A stretch of DNA of 64,000 bases from NCBI RefSeq assembly GCF_004769635.1, contig NZ_RQGH01000035.1, positions 14,904-78,903 of the forward strand, written 5' to 3'. Made by a program: the position numbers and the translations under genes. Below are positions 33,206 through 41,877 of this stretch, piece after piece. This stretch comes from Leptospira jelokensis (GTDB lineage Bacteria > Spirochaetota > Leptospiria > Leptospirales > Leptospiraceae). Numbering within the stretch: the stretch's first letter is position 1; each line of letters begins with the position of its first letter. Under the pieces are notes generated by a model. It searched no databases and was not told where the DNA came from. It saw nothing but the letters and a program-made list of their open reading frames with translations.

Positions 33206-34462
33206 TTAAAGAGGGTCTACCTTTGTTGCAGTTCCATTTACAGAGCCTCCGGAAGTTCCACCGACTCTTGGTAATTCATTATTTTGAACTGTGACGTCAA
33301 TAGGTGAGGGAAGAGGTAATAGGACTGGAACGCTATTTGAGGTTGCATTGAATACATTTCCTGGAAGCCATCCCCCAAACTCTGGAGCAAGCGCAGATAC
33401 TCTTCTTCCATAGGCAACTGTGATATTCACTCGATAGAAATCAAAATTAGCTTTGAGTATGGCACTTTCCATCTGCTGAATCAAAATATCAAAGCCAACG
33501 GGAAGAGTATTTAAGAAGTTAACAAGCGCACTATTGGCAATACCTATTGCATCTGAAGTCGTTAGTCTGCTTGAAGAAAGAATTTCTAGTTCATATTCAA
33601 CTACAATTCCAAGCACCGGAATGTTACCAACATAGACGCTTGTTCCGGCGGCAGCATACCCAGGAAAATTAGATGGATCGGAAAGATCTCCTACAATTGT
33701 TTTCCTAACTAGGTCTAACAAAGATTCGGGTGGATTCGATGTTCCATCAGAAACGTAAATATTGATCCAATTTAGTTCAGGAAGACGAGTAATAGGATTG
33801 ATGTTTGTTTCTACTTGCGCTCCTGCAATTCCAGGAATGGAAACAACTGCATTATAAATTCCGAGTATTGTCGAACGTCCCAATGATAAAATGAATGATT
33901 GAAACCTTTTTTCACGGGACTCTTCTGATTCAACTTCCGTACCACCATTGAAATCAAATGGATTCCATACTCTTGCACCAGTTGGTAGAGAGATGTTTAT
34001 AGTGCCGAGACCATCTGAAGTATCTAATTCATTTGCTTTGATGTTATATTCTGTCCCTGGAAGGGCAGCGATTGCTTCCACTTCTACTGTAGTTTGGCCA
34101 ACAGGGATTTCTGTGTCGCCAACCGTTTCGAATTCCAAGCCAAAAAGATCTATTTTGAATTTTGGAATAGGAACTGGACTTGTATGACCTTCATTGAAGA
34201 TCCGAAAGATTCCAGTTGATCGAAGTCCAGGATTTCTAGAAAAACCAAAAGTCGAGAAAACTCCTTCGCGTATAGCATATTGGAAGCCACTTAGAGTATT
34301 GACGTCACCTTGAGATAGGACAAATCCAATCGCCTCTAGGAAAGTAAGAAGCCTTGAACCAGGATTGAAATTCGAGAGCCTCGATTGCCTGGAAGATAAG
34401 TAATCACGTAAAGAATCTACATAGGTATTTTGAGATGCAGGTCTGTATGGTCTTTTGGCCAT
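33206..34462 (-). CDS. Baseplate J-like protein
   Basis: This 418-residue protein has the Baseplate_J signature: an N-terminal scaffold, DIPVGQTTVEVEA-like region (EIPVGQTTVEVEAIAALPG) and GTEYNIKANEL, then TEVESEESREKRFQ and the conserved IYNAVVSIPGIAGAQV. It forms the wedge of a contractile baseplate. Its start lies 25 nt from the CCGATA arm on the minus strand, in a divergent promoter region. The strand switch relative to the flanking tail genes is unusual. Confidence 0.85.
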   Translation of the reverse strand: MAKRPYRPASQNTYVDSLRDYLSSRQSRLSNFNPGSRLLTFLEAIGFVLSQGDVNTLSGFQYAIREGVFSTFGFSRNPGLRSTGIFRIFNEGHTSPVPIPKFKIDLFGLEFETVGDTEIPVGQTTVEVEAIAALPGTEYNIKANELDTSDGLGTINISLPTGARVWNPFDFNGGTEVESEESREKRFQSFILSLGRSTILGIYNAVVSIPGIAGAQVETNINPITRLPELNWINIYVSDGTSNPPESLLDLVRKTIVGDLSDPSNFPGYAAAGTSVYVGNIPVLGIVVEYELEILSSSRLTTSDAIGIANSALVNFLNTLPVGFDILIQQMESAILKANFDFYRVNITVAYGRRVSALAPEFGGWLPGNVFNATSNSVPVLLPLPSPIDVTVQNNELPRVGGTSGGSVNGTATKVDPL

Positions 34463-34486
34463 ACTTTATAATCTATCTCGCCTATA

Positions 34487-34507
34487 TATCGGAGAAGTTT
34501 TCCGATA
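34487..34507. promoter_or_regulatory. TATCGGA/TCCGATA dyad between divergent tail operons
   Basis: TATCGGA (34487–34493) and TCCGATA (34501–34507) form a 7-bp dyad. Each arm points to one start codon: 25 nt to ATG 34462 on the minus strand and 27 nt to GTG 34534 on the plus strand. The dyad resembles the two-arm element at 11233 and 58076. Confidence 0.65.
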
Positions 34508-34533
34508 GGCTCCGAATACATAAACTTTGAAGA

Positions 34534-36348
34534 GTGATCTTTGGTTCTTACATTCCTAAAAATGCCTATGGATTTAGAATTTATAAAAAAGATTCAAAAG
34601 GCAAATTTCTCCTGTCAGACAATCCAATCCTGGATTACATCCAAACAGTAGGACCGAGTTCTTACGCTGAGCAATTTAAGTATCGAATTTCATACTCTCC
34701 TACATTCGGAAGCACTTCCGTAATTGATTTTGGCCAAGGTAACAATGAAATAAAAATAGATGGCGAATGGCATATTTACCATACACAGGCACCTCCGGAT
34801 GTAAAGGCATGGTTAGACGGTTGTTCAACTTGGTATGAAAATGCCGCTGCTCAAGGTGCGAATAGAGTTCAATCGACAGTTTCCAAGTTTTCAGATCGAT
34901 ATACAAAAATGATTAATCCGAATATGCGATCTGGTAGAGAAGAGTTCTTTGATTTCTTGTTCTTACTCTACTTTTCTAGACAAACTAACAAATATCAGAC
35001 AGAAACGAACATGTCTACTTTGGCAAAGGCACTTGAGCAGAATAGTGGGAAGGAGAGATTTAATTATAGAGATTATGCATTAGTTTTTGTCGATTATGAT
35101 AACCAACGGAACTTAGAAGTAATTCTTCCTCAGGATGGTTTCACATTTCAAAGATCAACATCGGATACTAATACTTATAAATACTCAATCAAGTTAGTTG
35201 TCTTAAATGACTTGCTAAAAATTGACAATAAACGTGTGTCAGCTCCTATAAATCCAGCCTTTACCCTAGCAGGTGTAATAAATGTTTTGGATACTCTGAT
35301 TTCGCTCCCACTTGTTTTCACAGGAGCATTGGTAAATATTTCGAGTATCTTCTCATCAACTGTTTCCTCTCTCCGAGGTGTAAACGATAGAATAAAAATC
35401 GTTCAGAAGCAAATGAAGGCTGATGGGAAATTAGCTCAAAGCACTTTCAATGGTGCACTCGATGAAGTAAAAAAATCATTAGGAGGAGGGAGTAAGAAAC
35501 AATGGAATCCTGAAACTATATCTCAAGCAATAGACGATGCAATAAAAAATGAACGTAGAATAACAGCGGAGCTGCAGGAAAAGTTTGCTTCTGCTGAGAA
35601 TAGTCTATCTGGACTTTTAGCATTTATGAGAGTCTCTATCCTTGGAAATTCTCAAAGCCAACAGAGCCAAGATGAATCTTCGATCATTCAAGATCCTTTA
35701 TATCAATGGATTATCGATGCTCAAAGCTCAATAATATCCGCTCAAGCTGCAATTTTTTATGCAACTTCAGATATTGAGTTTAGGCCGATTGAAGTCAAGC
35801 CGGGAGATTCATATAACTCAATAGCTTCCGAAAGGCTCGGGAATAGAGAATTTGGAAGAGCTTTAGCGATTTACAATAAAGATCAATTTAGTAGTACGAT
35901 TAAGAGATCCTCAATCAAAATACCTTTTGGTTTCAACACTGGCATTTATTCGAAGTTACCTGAAAATCCTACAAGTAAAGACATGGAAATTGCTTTGCAG
36001 GGTATAGATATCAAGTTAACGGAAGGAAGGGATATTGCTGTTTCACCGAATGGTGATTTAGGAATTATATTTGGAGATGAGGCTGTAATAAACAATGTCC
36101 TTGATTTAATTGATTCTCCTGAAGGTTCCTGGTTAGCGCATCCAGAACTCGGAAATCCTATTCCTATCGGTGAGATACCCGACAGTAATCCTAGCAATCT
36201 TGCTATAGAAAGGTTTATAGCTCAAATAAATGCTGATCCGAGGATAGAAAGTGTTTCATTTGAGGGAGTAACTCAGGAGGCAGATAATTTCTATTATGTG
36301 TTTAATTTTCGATCTATTTTAGGGAAATCTTACTTCATTCAATTATAG
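34534..36348 (+). CDS. Baseplate protein with LysM and gp25/DUF2634-like domains
   Basis: The protein has 604 residues from GTG 34534. The N-terminus is a tail-protein domain (NEIKIDGEWHIYHTQAPPDVKAWLDG). A long helical middle follows, then a LysM motif (EVKPGDSYNSIASERLGNRE, ending with AIYNKDQF…IPFG) around residue 425. The C-terminus, LTEGRDIAVSPNGDLGIIFG, INNVLDLIDSPEGSW and PELGNPIP, resembles gp25/DUF2634 wedge proteins. Two baseplate functions therefore seem fused. It probably couples tail hub, wedge and tube. Confidence 0.72.
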   Translation: MIFGSYIPKNAYGFRIYKKDSKGKFLLSDNPILDYIQTVGPSSYAEQFKYRISYSPTFGSTSVIDFGQGNNEIKIDGEWHIYHTQAPPDVKAWLDGCSTWYENAAAQGANRVQSTVSKFSDRYTKMINPNMRSGREEFFDFLFLLYFSRQTNKYQTETNMSTLAKALEQNSGKERFNYRDYALVFVDYDNQRNLEVILPQDGFTFQRSTSDTNTYKYSIKLVVLNDLLKIDNKRVSAPINPAFTLAGVINVLDTLISLPLVFTGALVNISSIFSSTVSSLRGVNDRIKIVQKQMKADGKLAQSTFNGALDEVKKSLGGGSKKQWNPETISQAIDDAIKNERRITAELQEKFASAENSLSGLLAFMRVSILGNSQSQQSQDESSIIQDPLYQWIIDAQSSIISAQAAIFYATSDIEFRPIEVKPGDSYNSIASERLGNREFGRALAIYNKDQFSSTIKRSSIKIPFGFNTGIYSKLPENPTSKDMEIALQGIDIKLTEGRDIAVSPNGDLGIIFGDEAVINNVLDLIDSPEGSWLAHPELGNPIPIGEIPDSNPSNLAIERFIAQINADPRIESVSFEGVTQEADNFYYVFNFRSILGKSYFIQL

Positions 36349-36349
36349 T

Positions 36350-37042
36350 ATGGATATATTTGATAATACAGAACCAACACTGAAACGTTATCCTTCACAT
36401 CTGGATGAACATAAATTAGATTCAACCCTTGCGCGTGTTACAAAAATCAAAAACAAATACCTGGTGGATCTAATCACGAGAACAAATGAAACTCTGAAAG
36501 ATGTAAGAGTATTTGGTCCTGCGATACTGGAAGGGAAAGCTCACGGACGCTCAATAGGATTGAAAAAGAATCAAATGGTTCTCGTAAATTTTATCGGAGG
36601 ATCCATTCGCTATCCGGTTGTTGCGAATGTATTTCCATTCTTTGCGGCTGATTCTGATATAAAGAATCTGAATATTTTTTGGGATAAGTTTAAGAGTATA
36701 ATTAACTTTGAAACGGATATCATAGATTTTCATGAATCTGGATATTTTGTCCGCCAAACACAAAACAAAATTCAATTCTATGATTCTAATCTGGGTAAGA
36801 TTGGAGAGATTGATTTTACTCAGAAAAAGGTTTCTTGGGAAGCAGACCTAGACATTAAAGGTAACCTCTCAGTTGAAGGTGATATTTCCTTCAAAGGAGA
36901 TATGGAAGTAGATGGAGAGATATCGGCCACAAAACTGATTCATTCATATGAGGATGTGACAGCTGGGGAAATTGCTCTGAAAGAACATAGGCACCCAACT
37001 ACTGCACCGGGAGATCCTACAGGGAGCTCAATTCCAGGATGA
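36350..37042 (+). CDS. Baseplate spike protein (gpV/gp45-like)
   Basis: This 230-residue protein begins with an OB-fold-like domain (TRTNETLKDVRVFGPAILEG; HGRSIGLKKNQMVLVNFIGG). A repetitive β-helix follows (VEGDISFKGDMEVDGEI). The tip is LKEHRHPTTAPGDPTGSSIP with the HxH iron-binding motif known from P2 gpV and Mu gp45 spikes. It pierces the host outer membrane during injection. It overlaps the hub gene by 4 bp. Confidence 0.82.
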   Translation: MDIFDNTEPTLKRYPSHLDEHKLDSTLARVTKIKNKYLVDLITRTNETLKDVRVFGPAILEGKAHGRSIGLKKNQMVLVNFIGGSIRYPVVANVFPFFAADSDIKNLNIFWDKFKSIINFETDIIDFHESGYFVRQTQNKIQFYDSNLGKIGEIDFTQKKVSWEADLDIKGNLSVEGDISFKGDMEVDGEISATKLIHSYEDVTAGEIALKEHRHPTTAPGDPTGSSIPG

Positions 37043-38688
37043 CAGGACTTAGGATACCATTTTCTGATTATCATTACTATGGTGATTTTGACTCCGAACA
37101 AAGCTTCGGATATCTAGAGATCCATAGTCCTTTAATTCGCAGTCCTTTTAAATTATTAAGCAAAAATATAAATGGACCTATCGTAAGCAAACGCTCGCTG
37201 AATTTAGGAGGAACCAAACTTTCTTTTTCAGTAAAGTATGAAGCTCTTTATGAGCCAGAAGACGAGATTTCTGGATTTACTTCAGAAAGTGGGGGAGTGC
37301 CATTCGAGTATATCTTTTTCCTCAATTCTGCAGTTTATCTTTTTGTAAGAAATATAGATGGAACATATTTTCAATTAAATGGAGGAGTAATCCGAAATGT
37401 TCAAAAAAGTACGGATGCTAAAGGAGAAGAGACTAGGACTGTCGAATGTGATGGTTTCGAAAAGATTCTAGAAAATTTCCAAGTAAACCTAGATTTCGGA
37501 ACGGAAGATCAAACAAAAAGCAAAAGAACATCCGAAAATATCAGTAGTGCGATTACTGAAATCACTGAAGTAATAAAGTCGCAAGCCAATCTAAAGGATG
37601 CAGTCTCTTCTATTTGGGATAATTTATTCTACGATTTTATTCAGGGAGCAGTCTTTAAGAGATATCCCTTGTTTGGTGGCAAACGACTGATTGCGAAATC
37701 TTCCAATCAGATAGAAAATAGTCACTTAATTTTAAATGTCTGCCAAGAGTCTTACTCGCAAAATTTTATCCAACAAGTAATGGTTGCAGGAAATCTTTCT
37801 ATTGGTTCTTCGGGAATCTCCATTATGGAATTGATAAGACAGTTCGCATCTCCTCCTCTCTATGAAATATTTGTAGATCCACTTAGTTCAGCACTTTTAA
37901 CTGAGGAGTCGTTTGGGTCTGAATCTGAAAGAAGTGGAACGCCTGACCAGGTCGCACCTTTAAGCTTTGTTCCAGGATCAGAAAATTTAAGTGAAGTATA
38001 TTCAGTTCAGAAGCGAAGTGCGAATTTTATTTTTAGGCAAACTCCATACTTCTATTGGGATTATTTGGATCAGTCAACTGAAGGAGGCAGGTATAAAGTT
38101 CTCAGGGGACCTCATTATGAATTGGATTTTGATAAAATTCAAAACGTAAGTCTGAACGAAAGTGCAGACAATGTATATTCCGGAGTCATGGTTTCTCCAA
38201 ATATCTCATCACTCTTTGGTTTGGTTCTTTCAAAACCCATTTACAATACGAGTTTGATCACATTAGTTGGTCAGAATGTTTTGACTGTAAAGATTAATGG
38301 TATGAATATGAAAGGAGAGGTCACCGAAACCAAAAAAAATGATTTTAAAGAAGCTCTCGATAAAATCAGAGATATGATATTCTATATCTTTTGTAATCCA
38401 AAGAATCTGAAACATATAACAGGATCCGTAAAGATTGCATTCACTCCAGTGAGAGTAGGAGTTCCATTTGTCATCAAAAACAGGCCGAAAAGTGGATCCG
38501 TTTCTCAGGAAGAAAACTCAAAAGCCAACTTTAACATCAAAGCTATTGAAAGTAGTCTAGGAGATCACGGGTATGTTGTTTCTGTCACAGATACTTTTAA
38601 TCCTAATGGTGAAGCTTCATCCAGTATTGAATTTAAGTGGATGGATTCTCCAATCGACTTCACTGACTTACAGTGGGAAGCCAGCTAA
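37039..38688 (+). CDS. Tail hub / baseplate protein
   Basis: This 549-residue protein directly follows the spike. It is β-rich with short acidic loops (VRNIDGTYFQLNGGVIRNVQ; VNLDFGTEDQTKSKR). Spike-adjacent genes of this size usually encode the gpD/gp27/gp44-like hub. The hub identity is inferred from order, not from a motif. It is long compared with P2 gpD. Confidence 0.55.
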   Translation: MTGLRIPFSDYHYYGDFDSEQSFGYLEIHSPLIRSPFKLLSKNINGPIVSKRSLNLGGTKLSFSVKYEALYEPEDEISGFTSESGGVPFEYIFFLNSAVYLFVRNIDGTYFQLNGGVIRNVQKSTDAKGEETRTVECDGFEKILENFQVNLDFGTEDQTKSKRTSENISSAITEITEVIKSQANLKDAVSSIWDNLFYDFIQGAVFKRYPLFGGKRLIAKSSNQIENSHLILNVCQESYSQNFIQQVMVAGNLSIGSSGISIMELIRQFASPPLYEIFVDPLSSALLTEESFGSESERSGTPDQVAPLSFVPGSENLSEVYSVQKRSANFIFRQTPYFYWDYLDQSTEGGRYKVLRGPHYELDFDKIQNVSLNESADNVYSGVMVSPNISSLFGLVLSKPIYNTSLITLVGQNVLTVKINGMNMKGEVTETKKNDFKEALDKIRDMIFYIFCNPKNLKHITGSVKIAFTPVRVGVPFVIKNRPKSGSVSQEENSKANFNIKAIESSLGDHGYVVSVTDTFNPNGEASSSIEFKWMDSPIDFTDLQWEAS

Positions 38689-38945
38689 ATTCGCATTATT
38701 TACCAAGTTCCGATATTTTCACCCATGCTAATCTTTCTGATATGGAAGAAACAGCATCTCAAGATAAATCCATAAAAAAGCAAACTAGTACCAAATCCAA
38801 ACTAGAATCTATTCAAGAATTTTTGACTAAGAAGGAATTGGAGAAGGGAGCTATTTCGGAACGTATTCGCAAATACTTTTACAGGATCATTGATAAAAAT
38901 CCAAACAAGAGTTTGGAAGAAGTATGGAGAGAAATTTATGGCTAG
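38673..38945 (+). CDS. Small protein between hub and sheath
   Basis: The frame can start at GTG 38673 (90 residues, overlapping the hub by 16 bp) or ATG 38742 (67 residues). ATG 38742 sits 27 nt after a TTCCGATA element (38708–38715), the spacing seen at other phage starts, which favours the shorter form. The product is highly charged and helical (KSKLESIQEFLTKKELEKGA). It overlaps the sheath start by 8 bp. The function is unknown. Confidence 0.5.
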   Translation: MGSQLNSHYLPSSDIFTHANLSDMEETASQDKSIKKQTSTKSKLESIQEFLTKKELEKGAISERIRKYFYRIIDKNPNKSLEEVWREIYG

Positions 38946-40737
38946 AGCCGTTGAATTTTTAGGAAGAAGTTTTTTTTCTCCCGGTGCTCGAGGCGCATTT
39001 AGAGCTCAATCTCAACCTGCAGGGCTAAGTCTTGATTTCAATACCCAGATCATTGTAGGTGCATCAGAGAATGGATGGAATTGCAATGATACGAATCTTC
39101 CACTCGATAAACGAGTAATGGAATTTGGATCCGCTGAAGAGGCATTTGCAGTCCTAGGTAACGGTGATCTTGCTGATGCGATAGCGAACGCTTTTTCTCC
39201 ATCGAGAGACACAAGATTTTCATCCGGTCCCCAATTGGTTAAAGCCTTATGTGTCTCCGCTAACACCAAGGCAGCGGCAACTTTGAAATCTATCAAAGCG
39301 AGTAATGACATTCAGGTAAAAGCAATTGTTCCAGGGAAAAAAGGAAATGCAATTCGATTGAGAATTTCTTCTTCTGGAAAAGTTGTCCAAATAGGTGATG
39401 CATCGAATACAAGCCAATCACAACCATTAGTTGCTGATGAGCTTTCGATTCAGTATACAGGAGATGCATCAAACGCAATCCTTGATATAAATAACGATCG
39501 CCTAGTAGTAACTCTGAGTTCACCAAACGATGGATCTGCTAATCTTTCCGCTGCCTTTACAGAATATGAAACGATTGGTCAGTTGGTGGATTTCATTAAT
39601 TCAAGACAAGGATATACTGCGAATGTTATTTCCAGACCAGATAGGAAAAGCAACTTACTAGATCACATTGAGACTTCCGAGAATGTTAACATTGGTGGCT
39701 CAACTAGAATTCTTACAGCCTTACTTCATGAGCAATCAAGATTCATTTCCGGAAGTGGACTTGCAGAAGTTGAAATAGGGAGTTCAATTAGAAAACCATT
39801 AGCAGATATGACGAGTTTTGCTTACTTGTCAGGTGGTGATTCCACGGCACCAACTCCAACGCATTGGATTGATGCAATCAATATGATTTATGACAAAGAG
39901 GTTGGAGGATTTTTCATTTCTCTTTGCACAGATCTTCTCACTCCTACTTTGCATCTTGCTGATAAATTATCTTTTGGGAACAGTCCAGACGGTTCCAATG
40001 AAAAATTTGGATCTTCTGGTGTCGATGTTTCCAAAGACATTTCCGCAAGATTGGATGATATCAAACTCGTAAACTCAGAATTTATGGCTTTGGGAATGTC
40101 GCCAATAACAACGAGGAGAGCTGATCGAGTTTCTTCCAAAACTTATCCAGGATGGATGGGTGGAGTAATTCATAATGCGATTAAAGCTTCGGCAAATCTA
40201 AGAGAGACTCCTACCTATAAGGATCTTAACATCATTGATGTGCCAGAACAGTACAATCGGGGTGAAATAAATAGGATAATCCAGACTGGTGGGGTTATCA
40301 TCACGCGAAAACCCAACAGAGGTCCATGGAAGTTTGAATTCGCACTTACTTCTTATCAAAAGAACAATATCATTCTCAATCAAACATCAATTGTATGCAC
40401 TGCACTCGGTCTAGTGAAAGATTTTAGAGAGTTTCTTCAAGACACGTTTCTTGGGGAGGTTCCAGTCGATCAGGATGCATTCGGAGGAGCACTCACCGAT
40501 TCCGATATTCGGACTGCAGTTACGAATCGCTTTCGCTTTACCTATGTTCAACAGTATGGATGGCTAACTCGAAACATCTATACTGGAGAGAGTGCCTTTT
40601 CTGAAAACTTTACAATCAGACGAGATGGTGATGCAATCTACTTCGTTTTTCCAGATGGGAAGTTGGTTTCACCGATCAATTTCATGTTCTTTTTACTCAA
40701 TCTCGATGTTGTTCGAGGTTCTTCTACAGGAGAATAA
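38938..40737 (+). CDS. Tail sheath protein
   Basis: The protein has 599 residues from ATG 38938. The N-terminus (SFFSPGARGAFRAQ) and C-terminus (YIQQYGW-like FTYVQQYGWLTRNIYTG, NFTIRRDGDAIYFVFPDGKLV) suit a contractile-sheath protein, and it precedes a 143-residue tube protein in the standard sheath–tube order. DIKLVNSEFMALGMSPITTRRADR is the conserved core-like region. It contracts to drive the tube into the cell. The sheath identity rests on size, order and the contractile-tail gene set. Confidence 0.72.
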   Translation: MARAVEFLGRSFFSPGARGAFRAQSQPAGLSLDFNTQIIVGASENGWNCNDTNLPLDKRVMEFGSAEEAFAVLGNGDLADAIANAFSPSRDTRFSSGPQLVKALCVSANTKAAATLKSIKASNDIQVKAIVPGKKGNAIRLRISSSGKVVQIGDASNTSQSQPLVADELSIQYTGDASNAILDINNDRLVVTLSSPNDGSANLSAAFTEYETIGQLVDFINSRQGYTANVISRPDRKSNLLDHIETSENVNIGGSTRILTALLHEQSRFISGSGLAEVEIGSSIRKPLADMTSFAYLSGGDSTAPTPTHWIDAINMIYDKEVGGFFISLCTDLLTPTLHLADKLSFGNSPDGSNEKFGSSGVDVSKDISARLDDIKLVNSEFMALGMSPITTRRADRVSSKTYPGWMGGVIHNAIKASANLRETPTYKDLNIIDVPEQYNRGEINRIIQTGGVIITRKPNRGPWKFEFALTSYQKNNIILNQTSIVCTALGLVKDFREFLQDTFLGEVPVDQDAFGGALTDSDIRTAVTNRFRFTYVQQYGWLTRNIYTGESAFSENFTIRRDGDAIYFVFPDGKLVSPINFMFFLLNLDVVRGSSTGE

Positions 40738-40740
40738 GCA

Positions 40741-41172
40741 ATGCCAACCAATTTACCACCTAATCCCGATATTCTGACTGGAAATGATGCCTTGATTAAA
40801 ATCAACGGCCAGACGGTTGGATTCATGACATCTTTGAACGTTACAATTAACAATAACGTTCAGCCAATTAAAGCTTTGGGATTCCGAAAACCGAGAGGCC
40901 TGAAATCTCTTGATTGGTCAGGCCAGGCGAATGGAGAATTCCATATCCTTAGAAGTAAAGTCGATGGTGTTGTAGATATCAATACCAATGATGATACGCG
41001 AGCTGATGATCTGTATTCAATTCTAGTAATTGATAAGTCCAGTGGTAAAAGGGTCGGTCAATTGATTGGAGCTGTTCAAACAGAAGGTTTTAATCTTATG
41101 AATAACCAATTTACAAGTCGAAGCGTAAGCTTTGAACTTATGGATTGGGAACCAATGGAAGCTTATAACTAA
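40741..41172 (+). CDS. Tail tube protein
   Basis: This 143-residue protein follows the sheath by 3 bp. It is β-rich (ALIKINGQTVGFMTSLNVTINNNVQ; ANGEFHILRSKVDGVV; FTSRSVSFELMDWEP), typical of gp19/XkdM-like tubes. The size and sheath–tube–chaperone–tape order agree. It forms the inner conduit for DNA. Confidence 0.8.
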   Translation: MPTNLPPNPDILTGNDALIKINGQTVGFMTSLNVTINNNVQPIKALGFRKPRGLKSLDWSGQANGEFHILRSKVDGVVDINTNDDTRADDLYSILVIDKSSGKRVGQLIGAVQTEGFNLMNNQFTSRSVSFELMDWEPMEAYN

Positions 41173-41188
41173 TTTTTAAAGGATATTT

Positions 41189-41803
41189 ATGAATATTTTG
41201 CAACCTAACAGAGAAATTACTCTGACTTCCCAAGGAAAAACTTGGATCGCAGAAATAGCGACTCCAAGGATGAATATCGATATCGATTTAGCTGTAGCAA
41301 GAAGGCTAGGGGGTGTGTCACTTGAGAGCGTCCCTGGTGCAACTTATGGATATATTCTTGCATGCAAAACTTTGGAAGTTGTTTTGCGAGTTGTTCCAGA
41401 TGAGTTTAAAAAATATCGAGCAGTCGAAGACTATCCTGATCCAGACTTGGTTGCTGAACTCATAAAGCAATATGAAGACAAATCAGCCTCCTTCCGAGAG
41501 GAGTTAAAAAAAAATAGAGACCAAGGAATACATTCAAAAGAATCCAGGAATAATTCAGGACCTCTACTTGATTCAAAAGTTTCACATCCTTCCAAAAGGA
41601 ATAAGAAACATAGAAGACATGTTCGAAGAACAGAAGAGTTTTCTTCTGGAGGCGAGCGCGATTCTGGGGGATTTCAGTCGGTACCTAGAGATCCGACAAG
41701 TAATAATGGAGATAGGCGAGATAGAGAAGGCAGATCCGCTGACTCTAATACCTCCGAGAATTCAGCTTATGCTTCAGGTCGAGGAAGGATTTACCAAAGC
41801 TGA
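41189..41803 (+). CDS. Tail assembly chaperone (G-type), upstream frame
   Basis: The frame encodes 204 residues from ATG 41189. About 105 residues (ending EELKKN) look like a folded domain. Beyond A9 at 41506–41514, the zero frame becomes Ser/Arg/Asn-rich (RNKKHRRHVRRTEEF), which looks like shadow sequence. The alternative frame encodes a regular helical protein. In most tailed phages this gene is read as a short form and a frameshifted long form between tube and tape measure. Confidence 0.7.
   Translation: MNILQPNREITLTSQGKTWIAEIATPRMNIDIDLAVARRLGGVSLESVPGATYGYILACKTLEVVLRVVPDEFKKYRAVEDYPDPDLVAELIKQYEDKSASFREELKKNRDQGIHSKESRNNSGPLLDSKVSHPSKRNKKHRRHVRRTEEFSSGGERDSGGFQSVPRDPTSNNGDRRDREGRSADSNTSENSAYASGRGRIYQS
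41506..41514 (+). other. A9 slippery run for chaperone frameshifting
   Basis: GAG-TTA-AAA-AAA-AAT: nine A residues follow TT. A -1 slip meets TAG at once, while -2 or +1 leads to the long frame ending 41876. The stop TAA that closes that frame upstream overlaps the start of the run, so the slip has to occur at or after it. Confidence 0.65.
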
Positions 41804-41876
41804 TATTCTTACAGAATGTGAAATTAAAAAGCAGAATAGAATACGCGAACTAAGAGAAAGAATAAAGATCGAATAA
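41568..41876 (+). CDS. Tail assembly chaperone (GT-type extension)
   Basis: The frame is open from the A9 run (41506); the first ATG is 41568. From the run it reads KIETKEYIQKNPGIIQDLYL and then FHILPKGIRNIEDMFEEQ, LQVEEGFTKADILTECEIKK, all helical and regular. It ends 2 bp before the tape measure start. No ribosome site precedes ATG 41568, so it is probably made only as a fusion with the upstream gene. Confidence 0.6.
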   Translation: MIQKFHILPKGIRNIEDMFEEQKSFLLEASAILGDFSRYLEIRQVIMEIGEIEKADPLTLIPPRIQLMLQVEEGFTKADILTECEIKKQNRIRELRERIKIE

Positions 41877-41877
41877 C

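Noticed and set aside
40499..40509. TTCCGATATTC inside the sheath gene (and at 48315 and 47010)
   Set aside because: TCC-GAT encodes Ser-Asp, common in these proteins; no start codon at the typical distance with a gene behind it.
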